DNA of 64,000 nt from Rhodobacterales bacterium (GTDB taxonomy: Bacteria; Pseudomonadota; Alphaproteobacteria; Rhodobacterales; Rhodobacteraceae): positions 24,244 to 88,243 of the forward strand of contig JAPLPE010000014.1 of NCBI GenBank assembly GCA_026400355.1, written 5' to 3'. How positions within the stretch are numbered: the first letter of the stretch is position 1; each line of letters begins with the position of its first letter. The notes under the pieces were generated by a model, which saw nothing but the letters and a program-made list of their open reading frames with translations, was not told the origin of the DNA and searched no databases. The position numbers were made by a program, and so were the translations under genes. Below, piece after piece: positions 8,780 to 17,216 of the stretch.

Positions 8780-9396
8780 ATGAGCGATGTCGGGTTTCTG
8801 GATGAGGCGGTCTGGATGAACCTGCCGCCTGTGGCGGAGAAGGTTGGTGCCTTGCTGCGGGTGCAGACGGGGTTCGAGACCGATTTCTGGCGGCGAACGC
8901 ATTACGGATTCGTGCATGACAACGGGCATGTGCTGGCACGGGAGGTGGCGGGAGTTTCACTTTGACCGCGACCTGGGAGGTGCCCTATGCGGCAGCGTTT
9001 GATCAGTCGGGTGTGATGCTCTGGATTGACGGGGCGCAATGGATCAAGGCGGGGATCGAGCTGACCGATGGGGCCACGCATTGGGGATGCGTGGTGACGC
9101 GAGAGCGGTCGGACTGGTCATCGGTGTCGGTGCCGGGGATCAGCGGGCCGCAGAGCCTGCGGATGACACTGGTCGGCGGGGCAGTGATCGTCAATTACCT
9201 GACGGCGGGCGGGCAGTGGCAGTTCCTGCGGCTGGCCGATTTCCCGGAAGGGCCGCTGAAGCTCGGCGTGCTCGCCTGTTCGCCGTCGCGGGCGGGGCTG
9301 GAGGTGGTCTTCAGACGGTTCACGGTGGAGCCGCCAATGGCCAATCTGCTGCATCCGGACAGTGGGTATACGGTGCTAGGGCCTGCGAAGGGCTGA
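8780..9396 (+). pseudogene. DUF1349 (beta-sandwich) protein, apparent one-base frameshift
   Basis: The first 60 codons (from ATG 8780) give DEAVWMNLPP ... FWRRTHYGFVHDNGH ... REVAG, and the continuation SFTLTATWEVPYAAAFDQSG up to 9396 is in another frame. Together they read as one DUF1349 protein of about 205 aa (concanavalin-like sandwich fold, function unknown; members are often near sugar genes). The frames meet at about 8951-8955, where adding one base would restore GGA-AGT-TTC-ACT-TTG. No convincing ribosome site precedes the second part. It is either a pseudogene or a sequence error; programmed shifting is unlikely because I see no slippery heptamer. Confidence 0.75.
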
Positions 9397-9402
9397 TCTT
9401 CG

Positions 9403-9900
9403 TCAGGTGCATCCGTCGCGTGTTTCGTTATCGTTAAGGCCGGTTTCGATCAGAAGGCAGCGGTCGCGGGCCTCATAATAGTAGCCGTTGGCATACCAGC
9501 GGATGGCCTGAACCTGATTACCGTCGGAGACGATGTAGGCGCCGCGCAGGTAGGCGCCGCCGTAGCGCAGGTTAACCTCGGGATCTAGAAGATCGGATGC
9601 CGAGCCGGTGAAGCCCATGGTGCGGGCGGTCTGTGGCAGAATCTGCATCAGGCCGAAATAAGGACCATTGCGGGCATTGGGGTTGTAATCGCTTTCGCGC
9701 TGGATCACACGGTGGATGAGCTCTGCAGGAATGTCGAGGTAGGCAGCAGCCTCGTTGATATCCTCGCGGATTTCGGGGGTTTCGCCCGGGAAGAGGGGCG
9801 GGTTGTAGGGGTCACGGCTGGCTTCGTCTCCGCCGCGACCGCAGGCAGCGAGAAGGGCGAGTGCGGCGAGGGTCGCAGCAGGTTGGAAGAATGCGGGCAT
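9403..9900 (-). CDS. Lipoprotein lytic transglycosylase (SLT domain)
   Basis: A 165-aa exported protein. The N-terminus is a lipoprotein signal with lipobox LAAC, giving Cys20 as the likely lipidated residue. The SLT domain covers about residues 50-150: the catalytic Glu is in QRESDYNPNARNG (about residue 69), followed by GLMQILPQTA and YGGAYLRG, the usual family motifs. It cleaves peptidoglycan glycan strands with formation of 1,6-anhydromuramic acid. The protein is short, with only the catalytic domain. It is convergent with the DUF1349 gene. Confidence 0.88.
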   Translation of the reverse strand: MPAFFQPAATLAALALLAACGRGGDEASRDPYNPPLFPGETPEIREDINEAAAYLDIPAELIHRVIQRESDYNPNARNGPYFGLMQILPQTARTMGFTGSASDLLDPEVNLRYGGAYLRGAYIVSDGNQVQAIRWYANGYYYEARDRCLLIETGLNDNETRDGCT

Positions 9901-10004
9901 GAATTGCTTCCGGTCTTTGGGTCCCGTTCTGATTAGCGGCAGGTTTGACGGCGGGGAAGGGGCGGTTTGGGATTTGGCGGCGGGATGCTGATGAGGGAGT
10001 GGCC

Positions 10005-10041
10005 GGGGCGCTTGTCCGCGCAGCGTACGACTTCGCTTTCG
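10005..10041 (+). repeat. Repeat family B, copy 1
   Basis: GGGGCGCTTGTCCGCGCAGC followed by GTACGACTTCGCTTTCG. A second copy with few differences lies at 14684-14718. The two copies flank the block holding the TfoX-domain gene, the Gln-rich peptide and the SbcD/SbcC-like pair. Confidence 0.55.
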
Positions 10042-10061
10042 CGGATGTCAGGCAGCGGCCG

Positions 10062-10394
10062 TCAGCGGGGATGGCGTTCGATCAGGCCGAAATCGCGCAT
10101 GAAGGTTTCGAGATCGGAGCGGCCTTTGTCGAAGCCTTGCGCCTTGAGCGCTTCGAACTTGGTGCGGAGGGCCTCTTTCTCGGCCCCTTTGCAGTCGTTC
10201 CAGGGGCGGCCCTGCAGCGCCATGTGCAGCACATAGTAGCCGATGAAATGGGGGCGTTCGCCGGCCGCGAGCAGGCGGGCATAGGCGGCGTCGGCACCGA
10301 GCGCGCGAAGTTCTTCGGCGGTGGTGATGCCGGCCTTGCGGAACTGGGCTTCGGTCGCGGGACCGAGGCTACGTACAGATGAGATCGCGGTCAT
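10062..10394 (-). CDS. TfoX/Sxy C-terminal-domain protein
   Basis: A 110-aa protein made only of the TfoX C-terminal helix-hairpin-helix-like domain: SVRSLGPATEAQFRKAGITTAEELRALGADAAYARLL is the conserved core (residues about 6-42, read here in outline). In gammaproteobacteria TfoX/Sxy co-activates competence genes with CRP, but that needs the N-terminal domain, which is missing here. Stand-alone C-terminal forms are common in Rhodobacteraceae, and their role is not known. Family firm, function unknown. Confidence 0.82.
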   Translation of the reverse strand: MTAISSVRSLGPATEAQFRKAGITTAEELRALGADAAYARLLAAGERPHFIGYYVLHMALQGRPWNDCKGAEKEALRTKFEALKAQGFDKGRSDLETFMRDFGLIERHPR

Positions 10395-10432
10395 GAAGCG
10401 ATAATGCCGGGCGTGCCGGAAAAAGGCCAGAG

Positions 10433-10484
10433 TGGTGCACGGACACAGCGCCGGGGAGGAACGGAGCCGGCGTGCACCCTTCTG
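10433..10484 (-). terminator. Possible hairpin after the Gln-rich peptide gene
   Basis: GGTGCAC near 10434 and GTGCACC near 10473, with GCGCCGG and CCGGCGT inside them, can form an interrupted stem. It lies downstream of the small minus-strand gene ending at 10543 and upstream of the TfoX-domain gene. There is no T-run, so this is weak. Confidence 0.3.
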
Positions 10485-10542
10485 GCTGGAGGACCGGCTG
10501 ACCGAGGGAGGACGGCGCGCCGGGTCGAATTGTGTGACGGCG

Positions 10543-10701
10543 TCAGATGCTGGCGAAGTCGGTGAACTGGATCGGCGTGGTCTGGAATTGTGCCTGCTGC
10601 TGGCCCGATGTCACGGTCGCGACGGGCTGCTTTTGCGCGGGCTGGCCGGTCTGCTGCTGCGGGGTGGCCGATTGCTGGGCGTTCAGTTGGGCGGATACCA
10701 T
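10543..10701 (-). CDS. Small Gln-rich hypothetical protein (52 aa)
   Basis: An ATG at 10701 with GAGG nine bases upstream opens a 52-codon frame, MVSAQLNAQQSATPQQQTGQ at the start and TPIQFTDFASI at the end. The middle is low-complexity Gln, Ala, Pro and Thr. I recognise no family. The start site, ribosome site and the AT-rich upstream region (10702-10929) make a real gene plausible, and the composition is unlike shadow frames nearby. It may be a disordered secreted or regulatory peptide, but there is no direct evidence. Confidence 0.45.
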   Translation of the reverse strand: MVSAQLNAQQSATPQQQTGQPAQKQPVATVTSGQQQAQFQTTPIQFTDFASI

Positions 10702-10929
10702 CTGATGTGACCTCGTTACTGCTCGGAACTTCGAATTATTGCGGCATCCGACGGAATGCCAGATCTCTTCATGGATCATCATTCAAAGTTACCTGAGGTT
10801 TGCGGCGCCGAAACGGCTTGATTGTGGCGAAATCATGGCAAACTTTGACTCTGTGCTGTATTTTCGCTTCCCGGTTGCGGGAATCACGATGGTGCGGCTA
10901 GGGTTCGGGATCTCTGGGATGGGTGATTG

Positions 10930-12057
10930 ATGATCCGGTTTCTGCATACGTCGGACCTGCATCTGGGCAAGCCTTTTGGGCGGTTTCCCGAGGATGTGCG
11001 GGGGCGGCTGAAGCAGGCGCGGGTGGGCGTTGTGGGGCGGCTGGCCGCTGCAGCGCGCGCCGGCGGGGCGGAGGCCGTACTGGTGGCGGGCGATTCGTTC
11101 GATGCCGAGACGCCGAGCCCGGCAGTGGTGCGACAGACGCTGAATGCGATGGCAGTGGATGCCGGGCTGCGCTGGATCGTAATGCCGGGGAACCATGATT
11201 CGCTGGCAGCGTCGGAGCTTTGGCAGATGATGGCGCGGGATGCGCCACGCAATGTCGTGCTGGCGCGGACAGAGGAACCTGTGACGCTGGGCGCGGGAGC
11301 GGTGGTTCTGCCTGCGCCCTGTACAGTGCGGCGGCCGGGGCGGGATCTGACCGAAGTGCTGGATGCAGCCACACCGCCGGGAGTGGTGCGGATCGGGCTG
11401 GCGCACGGGGCGGTGATGGAGTTCGGGACGGGGACGAGCGAGGATGGCGATCCGGCGATCATTCCGCCGGACCGGGCGGCACGGTCGGGCCTTGATTATC
11501 TGGCGCTGGGCGACTGGCACGGGCAGATGCAGATCGGGCCGCGGCAATGGTATGCGGGCACGCCCGAGACGGACAGTTTCAAGCATGGCGGGGCGGGCGC
11601 TGCGCTGATGGTGACGGTGGCGGGCCCGGGGGCGCTGCCGGTGGTGGAGCCGGTGCGGACGGGGGTGCTGGACTGGGTGACACTGGCGCTTGATCTGCAA
11701 GCGGGGGAGGACGGGGCGGCGCGATTGCGGGCGGCCCTGCCGGGAGTGGGGGCGCGGGTGGATCACCTGATGGCTTTGCATCTGACCGGGCGGATGACTT
11801 TGGGCGCGCGCGCGGAACTGGCGCGGGCGGTGGCGGATGTGGCGCCGGATTTCCTATATCTCACAACAGATTGGGCGGGAGTTGCGACGGTGCATGACAC
11901 GGGCGATCTGGACCTGATCGACAGGGCAGGGGCCCTGCGCGAGGTGGCAGACCGGCTGGCGGCAGAGGCTGATGATCCCGCCTTGAGTGCCGAGGCGCGG
12001 GCGGTGGCGGCGGCGGCGCTGTCGCGGCTGTTCGGCTATGCGACGGAGGAAGCATGA
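10930..12057 (+). CDS. SbcD/YhaO-like DNA repair exonuclease (metallophosphoesterase)
   Basis: A 375-aa calcineurin-like phosphoesterase. The five metal motifs are visible: SDLHLGK (residues 8-14), GDSFD, MPGNHDS, the LAHG His and LGDWHG. This is the Mre11/SbcD nuclease layout without a long C-terminal part. It overlaps the next gene, an SbcC/Rad50-like ATPase, by four bases (ATGA), so the two probably act as a complex on DNA ends. The type is closer to the YhaO/YhaN pair than to classic SbcDC, judging by lengths and arrangement. The start may be the ATG at 10930 or the TTG three bases earlier. Confidence 0.85.
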   Translation: MIRFLHTSDLHLGKPFGRFPEDVRGRLKQARVGVVGRLAAAARAGGAEAVLVAGDSFDAETPSPAVVRQTLNAMAVDAGLRWIVMPGNHDSLAASELWQMMARDAPRNVVLARTEEPVTLGAGAVVLPAPCTVRRPGRDLTEVLDAATPPGVVRIGLAHGAVMEFGTGTSEDGDPAIIPPDRAARSGLDYLALGDWHGQMQIGPRQWYAGTPETDSFKHGGAGAALMVTVAGPGALPVVEPVRTGVLDWVTLALDLQAGEDGAARLRAALPGVGARVDHLMALHLTGRMTLGARAELARAVADVAPDFLYLTTDWAGVATVHDTGDLDLIDRAGALREVADRLAAEADDPALSAEARAVAAAALSRLFGYATEEA

Positions 12058-14675
12058 AACTTCGGTCCATCAGTCTGACCAATGTGCGGCGGTTTGCAGG
12101 GCAGACGGTGGTGATCCGGGGGCTGGGCGACGGGATCAGTGTGATCGCAGAGCCGAATGAGTTCGGCAAATCCACCTTCTTTGATGCGCTGCATGCGTTG
12201 TTCTTTTCGCACTATGGGTCGAAGGCGGGGGATGTGAAGGCGCTGGTGCCCGAGCCTTCGGGCGGGGCGGTCGAGGTTGCAGCGGAAATTGAACTGCCAG
12301 GCGGGCTGTTCCGGGTCGAGAAGCGGTTCATGTCGCGGGCGCAGGCCACGGTCACGGATCTGACGCGGGGGGCGCTGGTCGGGCGGGATGACGAGGCGGA
12401 GGCCTGGCTGCGGACGGTGACGGATCAGGGGCTGACCGGGCCTGCCGGGCTGTTGTGGGTGAGGCAGGGGGTCACCACGCTGGATGCGGGTGACAAGGCC
12501 GAAAATGCGCGGCATCTCGGCGAGCGGCGGAACCTGTTGTCTTCGGTCGCGGGCGAGATTGCGCAGATGACGGGCGGGCGGCGGATGGACCGGGTGCGGG
12601 ACCACTGCAAGGCCGATCTGGAGCGGCTGGCGACTTCGGGCGGCAAGCCCAAGGCGGGGAGCCCGTGGAAGGACGCGCGGGACGAGGTGGCGGCGTTGAC
12701 CGAGCGGGTGGCGGTGCTGTCGGGGAAGGTGGCAGAGCTTTCCGGCGCGCTGGAGCGGCGGAGGGTGATCGAGGCGCGGCTGGCGGTGCTTGACGCAGCC
12801 GAGGCGCGGGCGGCGCGGGCGGCGGCGCTGGCTGCGGCAGAGGCCGCAGATCGGGTAGCGCAGGCCCATGCGGCCAAGGTGGCCGAGGCGGAAAGCCGGG
12901 TGAAGATTGCGGGCCTGACGCGGGACGATCTGGCGGGGCGGCTCGCCGGGTTGCTGCGGGCCTATGGGGCGGCGGCAGAGGCGGCGCGGGTGGCGGCGCG
13001 GGCGGTTGAGTCGGACGGGCTGATCGGGGCGCGGCTTGAGGAGGCTTTGGCGGCGCAGGCTTTGTGTGACAGGGCGCTTGAAGACGCGTCGGGGCGGGTC
13101 AAGGCGGCGCGGGACGCGGTTGCCGGGGCGCAGCGGCGGTTGGCGGCGGCGCGGGCGCGGGCCGATTTGGTGCAGGTGCGCGACCGGCTGACAGCGGCCG
13201 AGGCGCAGCGGGCAATGGCCGAGCAGGCGGAGGCGGTTGTTGCGGGGATTGCGGCCACGCCCGAACGGGTCGAGGCGCTGGAGACGGCCTTGCGGCAGGC
13301 CGAGCGGGCGCGGGATGCGCAGGCGGTGCAGGCGGTGAAGGTTCAGGTGAGCTATGCCGGGGCTGCGCGGGTGCTGCGGGATGGGGTGGCGGTGCCGGAG
13401 GGCGTTGTGGCGCTGGACGGCCGGGCGGTGTTTGATCTGCCTGGGATCGGGAGGCTGGCCGTTGATCCGGGGGCAGTGGGCCGGGGCGATGCGGGCGCCG
13501 TGGCGCGTGCAGAGGCTGAGGAGGCGAAGGCGCTGGCCGTGTGTGGTGTGACCACGGTTGAGGCGGCGCGGGTGGCGTTGCGGGAACGGGCCGAGGCGAT
13601 TGCCGCGGGAAAGCTTGCGGCGGGGGTGATGAAGTCGCTTGCGCCAGAGGGCTTACAGGCATTGCGGGCGCTGGTCGCACACACGGCGACGGTGGCCGGG
13701 GATGCGGCAGATGACGGCGTGGAACCGGATCTGGCAGGGTTGGAATCCGCTGTAGTTGCGGCGGAAGGGGCGGAGGCCGAGGCGCGGGTCCGGGCAGAGG
13801 CGGCGGGACGGACGGTGGCGGGTCTGACGGCAGAGCGGGCGGGGGCGCGGGTGGCGTTGAGCACGGCGCTTTCGGTGAAGGATGCAGCAGAGACGGCGGC
13901 AGGTGATCTGGCGACGCGGGTTGAGCGGCAGGCCCAAACCGAGACTGCGGCGGCTCAGGCGGGGGCGGAACTGGCTGGCGCACAGGCGGTTGTGGCGGGG
14001 CTAGTGGCCGGGGCACCGGATCTGGCAACTGTTAGGGCCGAGTTGAGCCGGGCCAGGGGGGCGATTGAGGCGGCGGAGACGGAAGTCGCGCGTTTGCGGC
14101 TCGAGCGGGAGCGGCTGGCTGGCACGATCCAGTCGCAGGCAGCAGATGCAGTCGAGGAAAAGCTTGCCGAGGCGCAGGGGGCGCTGGAGGCGGCGCGGGA
14201 GCGGGACGGGCGCTATGCGGCGGAAGTTGCGGCGCTGATCCGGCTGGGCGAGGTGATAGAGGCCACGCGGGCGGCGGCTCAGGACGCCTATTTCGAGCCA
14301 GTCCAGAAGGAACTGGCACCACTTCTGGCGATTCTGGCGCAAGATGCGGCGCTGACCTTTGATCCGGAGAGCCTTTTGCCCGGGCGACTTATGCGCAATG
14401 GCGGGGCGCTGGATGTGGAGCGGCTGAGCGGGGGCACGCAGGAGCAGATCGCGATTCTGACGCGGCTGGCTTTTGCGCGGCTGTTTGCCAAGGCGGGGCG
14501 GCCGGTGCCTGTGATTCTGGACGACGCGCTGGTCCACACGGATGACGCGCGGATCGTGCGGATGTTCACGGCGCTGCACAGGGTGGCGGCGGAACACCAG
14601 GTGATCGTCTTTACTTGCCGACAGATGGCGTTTGAGGCTCTGGGGGGGCATCGTCCGGAGGTGGTGGTCGGCTAG
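12054..14675 (+). CDS. SbcC/YhaN-like SMC-type ATPase
   Basis: An 873-aa ATPase of the Rad50/SbcC class. Walker A is EPNEFGKST (about 33-41); the C-terminal part has the ABC signature LSGGTQEQIAI and Walker B VILDDALVHTDD near residue 820. Between them run about 600 residues of Ala/Glu/Arg-rich coiled coil. I do not see a CxxC zinc hook at the middle, unlike SbcC/Rad50. The expected role is ATP-dependent tethering and gating of DNA ends for the overlapping nuclease gene. The coding region is extremely GC-rich with many GCG/GCC codons, as is usual for such coils in this group. Confidence 0.85.
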   Translation: MKLRSISLTNVRRFAGQTVVIRGLGDGISVIAEPNEFGKSTFFDALHALFFSHYGSKAGDVKALVPEPSGGAVEVAAEIELPGGLFRVEKRFMSRAQATVTDLTRGALVGRDDEAEAWLRTVTDQGLTGPAGLLWVRQGVTTLDAGDKAENARHLGERRNLLSSVAGEIAQMTGGRRMDRVRDHCKADLERLATSGGKPKAGSPWKDARDEVAALTERVAVLSGKVAELSGALERRRVIEARLAVLDAAEARAARAAALAAAEAADRVAQAHAAKVAEAESRVKIAGLTRDDLAGRLAGLLRAYGAAAEAARVAARAVESDGLIGARLEEALAAQALCDRALEDASGRVKAARDAVAGAQRRLAAARARADLVQVRDRLTAAEAQRAMAEQAEAVVAGIAATPERVEALETALRQAERARDAQAVQAVKVQVSYAGAARVLRDGVAVPEGVVALDGRAVFDLPGIGRLAVDPGAVGRGDAGAVARAEAEEAKALAVCGVTTVEAARVALRERAEAIAAGKLAAGVMKSLAPEGLQALRALVAHTATVAGDAADDGVEPDLAGLESAVVAAEGAEAEARVRAEAAGRTVAGLTAERAGARVALSTALSVKDAAETAAGDLATRVERQAQTETAAAQAGAELAGAQAVVAGLVAGAPDLATVRAELSRARGAIEAAETEVARLRLERERLAGTIQSQAADAVEEKLAEAQGALEAARERDGRYAAEVAALIRLGEVIEATRAAAQDAYFEPVQKELAPLLAILAQDAALTFDPESLLPGRLMRNGGALDVERLSGGTQEQIAILTRLAFARLFAKAGRPVPVILDDALVHTDDARIVRMFTALHRVAAEHQVIVFTCRQMAFEALGGHRPEVVVG

Positions 14676-14683
14676 CTTTTTGC

Positions 14684-14718
14684 GGGGCGCTCGTCCGCGC
14701 AGCGCGCAAGCTCGCTGC
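14684..14718 (+). repeat. Repeat family B, copy 2
   Basis: GGGGCGCTCGTCCGCGCAGC followed by GCGCAAGCTCGCTGCG, nine bases after the SbcC-like stop. It matches copy 1 at 10005-10041 over most of its length. Confidence 0.55.
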
Positions 14719-14744
14719 GTGTGGTTTCCGAAATGGCGGTCGAA

Positions 14745-14756
14745 CTGACATGTCAG
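14745..14756. promoter_or_regulatory. 12-bp perfect palindrome ahead of the sugar-acid cluster
   Basis: CTGACATGTCAG is a perfect palindrome 57 bases before the start of the disrupted dehydratase gene. Its half TGTCAG also occurs in the repeated elements at 21377-21403 ahead of the ABC importer. A binding site for the FadR-type regulator encoded at 28159 is an inference. Confidence 0.4.
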
Positions 14757-14812
14757 GGCTTTGGACTCGGGGCGGAACCTGTGCATCCTTGAGGCGCTGC
14801 AGGGAGGCGGGC

Positions 14813-15928
14813 ATGGCGATCATCCGGCGTGTGGACATTCGGATGGTGGATCTGGTGCCCAAGGTGCGGCGGACGGATGCGATCCAGTCCTTTGCAAGTC
14901 AGGAGACGCCCATCGTCACGATCACGGATGCGGAAGGGGCGCAGGGGACGGGCTATTCCTATACGATCGGGACGGGAGGTCCTGCGGTCATCTCGCTGTT
15001 GCGCGAGACCTTGGCACCAAGGCTGATCGGACGCGAGCCGGAAGATGTCGAGGGGATCTGGCGCGATCTTCTGTTTGCGACCCATGCGGCGGCAGTGGGG
15101 GCGATCACCTCGCTGGCGCTTGCTGCCATCGATACGGCGCTTCGGGATCTGCGATGCCGACGGGCGGGGGTGGCCCTATGGCGGATTGCGGGCGGGACGA
15201 AGGGATCGGTCGAGGTCTATTCGACGGAAGGCGGCTGACTGCATATCGAAGACGAGGCGCTTGTCGCGGATGCGCTGACGATGCAGGCGGCAGGGTTTTT
15301 CGGGGCGAAGGTGAAGATCGGCAAGCCCCGGCTATCAGAGTATGATGCCCGGCCGGCGGCGGTGCGGGTGGCGGTCGGGGACCGGTTCCACCTGTTCGTG
15401 GATGCCAATCAGGGGTTCACGCTGCATCAGGCGATGATGTGGGCGGATATGCTCGCGGGGCATCGGGTGGGCTGGTTCGCGCAGGCGCTGCCCGCGGACG
15501 ATGCGGGCGTGCATGCGCAGTTGGCGCGGCATTCCCGGGTGCCCGTGGCGGTGGGTGAGAGCCTTTATTCTGCCAGCCAGTTCAAGCATTACATGCTGCA
15601 GGGGGCGCCGCAGATCGTGCAGGTCGATGCGGCGCGGATCGGCGGGATCACGCACTGGCTCAAGGTGGCGCATATGGCCGAGGCGTTCAACCTGTCGGTC
15701 TGTCCGCATTTCCTGATGGAACTGCATGTGAGCCTTGTGACGGCGGTGCCGAATGGCTGGATGCTCGAGTATGTCCCTCAGCTTGACGCGATCACGACCT
15801 CACGGCTTGATCTGCGCGAGGGGCGGGCCTATCCATCCGAGGGGCCGGGGCTGGGGATCGAATGGGACTGGGCGGCGATCCGGGCGCAGACGGTCGAGGG
15901 GAGCCATTCCATGGTGGGAGGAGACTGA
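14813..15928 (+). pseudogene. Enolase-superfamily aldonate dehydratase (mandelate racemase/muconate lactonizing type), in-frame stop
   Basis: From ATG 14813 (GGGAGG upstream) the frame is open to a TGA at 15236-15238, then continues in the same frame to 15928; the total would be 371 codons. The stop falls in STEGG-*-LH, where family members usually have Trp, so TGG to TGA is the likely change. Family features are present: the KVKIGKP catalytic Lys pair, metal-ligand Asp in VDANQG, GES, and the CPHFLMELHVS His region. The second metal ligand is missing: WFAQALPADD stands where homologues have W-F-E-Q/E-P. This double damage supports a true pseudogene. Intact relatives dehydrate sugar acids such as L-fuconate or L-rhamnonate. 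Confidence 0.85.
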
Positions 15929-15929
15929 G

Positions 15930-16259
15930 ATGAAGCGGTACGGCAGCGTGATCGGCGTGCGCGAGGAGCAGAAGGCGGAATACAAGCGGCTGCATGCGGC
16001 GGTCTGGCCGGGGGTCCTGGCCAGGATCACTGAGTGCAACATCCGGAACTACACGATCTTCCTCAAAGAGCCGGAAAACCTGATGTTTTCCTACTTCGAG
16101 TATCATGGGACTGATTATGCCGCCGACATGGAGAAGATGGCGGCGGACCCCGAAACACAGCGCTGGTGGGCCGTCTGCACGCCCTGCCAGTTGCCGTTCG
16201 AGACGCGGAAGCCGGGGGAATGGTGGGCCGAGATGGCGGACGTATTCCACCATGACTGA
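15930..16259 (+). CDS. L-rhamnose mutarotase family protein (RhaM/L-fucose mutarotase type)
   Basis: A 109-aa protein of the RhaM fold (dimeric ferredoxin-like). Seen: MKRYGSVIGVREEQKAEYKR at the start, HAAVWPGVL, NYTIFL, YFEYHG and the C-terminal WWAEMADVFHHD, which carry the family's conserved His, Tyr and Trp residues. It interconverts alpha and beta anomers of a deoxy sugar; L-fucose and L-rhamnose are the known substrates in the family. The start is one base after the preceding stop codon and the end overlaps the RraA gene by eight bases, so the genes are co-translated. The substrate is inferred from the cluster only. Confidence 0.85.
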   Translation: MKRYGSVIGVREEQKAEYKRLHAAVWPGVLARITECNIRNYTIFLKEPENLMFSYFEYHGTDYAADMEKMAADPETQRWWAVCTPCQLPFETRKPGEWWAEMADVFHHD

Positions 16260-16902
16260 TCCCCGGGTTTCTGTCCTCAAAGACATCTATACCTCGGTGA
16301 TCCATGACGTCATGCGGGCCATGGGGCGGCGGAACTTTACCCTGCCGCCGCGCATCACCCCGCTGCAGCCCGACATGGTGCTGACCGGCCCCGCCTTTAC
16401 CATCGAAGGCCGTATAGACGAGACGGCGGAAGCCCATCAGACGCTGCTCGACTGGACGGGGCTCTTGTCAAAGGCAAAGGCCGGGCATGTCTGGGTCAGT
16501 CAGCCGAATACTGATGTCGTGTCCCAGATGGGTGAACTGTCAGCCGAAACGCTGCACCGCAAGGGGGTGCTCGGGGCGGTGATGGACGGTGCGCTGCGGG
16601 ATGCGAACTTTATTCTGCGGCTGGGATTTCCTTGCTGGCGGACCCACCACAGCCCGCGCGATGTGGTGGGCATGTGGCGGCCGGTGGCGGTCGATCAACC
16701 GATCATGCTGGGTGACTGCCTGATCCGCCCGGGCGACTGGATGCACGGCGACCGCGACGGAATGGTGGTCATCCCGGCTGAAATCCTGAACGAAGTGATC
16801 GCAGGCGCTACTGCCGCCATGCAGACGGAAAACATGGTGCGACGCGCGATTCTCGACGGGATGGACCCGCAGGTTGCCTTTCTGAAACATGGTAAGTTCT
16901 GA
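16252..16902 (+). CDS. RraA family protein (HMG/CHA aldolase-like)
   Basis: A 216-aa protein of the RraA/MenG-like family. The core reads HDVMRAMG, GPAFTIEG, GVLGAVMDGALRDANFILRLGFPCW and PGDWMHGDRDGMVVIP, including the Arg-Asp and Gly-Asp residues that bind metal and oxoacid in the 4-hydroxy-4-methyl-2-oxoglutarate aldolases. Within a sugar-acid cluster a retro-aldol or oxaloacetate-decarboxylase-like step that releases pyruvate is plausible. It is not the RNase E regulator of E. coli in any functional sense. It overlaps both neighbours (8 bp before, TGATG after). Confidence 0.82.
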   Translation: MTDPRVSVLKDIYTSVIHDVMRAMGRRNFTLPPRITPLQPDMVLTGPAFTIEGRIDETAEAHQTLLDWTGLLSKAKAGHVWVSQPNTDVVSQMGELSAETLHRKGVLGAVMDGALRDANFILRLGFPCWRTHHSPRDVVGMWRPVAVDQPIMLGDCLIRPGDWMHGDRDGMVVIPAEILNEVIAGATAAMQTENMVRRAILDGMDPQVAFLKHGKF

Positions 16903-17216
16903 TGACAGACCCGCGCCTCCTCCTCCTCGCCACCGGCGACACCGTCTTTGTCCTGCGCGACCAGATCGCGGCAGGCGAGCTGATCTTGGTCGAGGGGGCA
17001 GAGGTGCGCGTGCAGGTGGCTCTGGGACTGGGGCAAAAGCTTGCTCGGCTGCCCCACGCGCATGACGACAAGGTAATCAAGTATGGCGCACCCATCGGTT
17101 CAGCAACGCGCGCCATCGCGACGGGCGACCATATCCATCTTCACAACCTTAAGAGTGACTACACCGCCACCCACGGTCGCGGCGGTGTCGCGGCGACAGC
17201 AGGAGAGAACGCATGA
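16902..17216 (+). CDS. UxaA-type dehydratase, small N-terminal (SAF) subunit
   Basis: A 104-aa SAF-domain protein that corresponds to the N-terminal domain of altronate dehydratase UxaA. Seen: DTVFVLRDQIAAGELI, LARLPHAHDDKVIKYGAPIG and GDHIHLHNL, as in the family. Split small/large subunit forms also occur in (R)-sulfolactate sulfo-lyase (SuyA/SuyB) and galactarate dehydratase relatives. It overlaps the large subunit gene by four bases (ATGA), so the two make one enzyme. Confidence 0.85.
   Translation: MTDPRLLLLATGDTVFVLRDQIAAGELILVEGAEVRVQVALGLGQKLARLPHAHDDKVIKYGAPIGSATRAIATGDHIHLHNLKSDYTATHGRGGVAATAGENA

Noticed and set aside
8951..8965. Programmed frameshift in the DUF1349 gene
   Set aside because: No slippery heptamer or downstream pseudoknot is evident at the junction.
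10789..11781. A 330-codon minus-strand frame opposite the SbcD-like gene
   Set aside because: Low-complexity His/Arg/Pro sequence without motifs; the plus-strand gene has all five phosphoesterase motifs.
13099..14028. A 309-codon Pro-rich minus-strand frame opposite the SbcC-like coiled coil
   Set aside because: It is the complement of the Ala/Glu/Arg repeats; the Pro-Ala run is an artefact of that composition.
15236..15238. TGA in the dehydratase gene read as selenocysteine or a recoded Trp
   Set aside because: The family uses no selenocysteine, no SECIS-like element is apparent, and other genes here end with TGA normally. A loss-of-metal-ligand change in the same gene favours a pseudogene.
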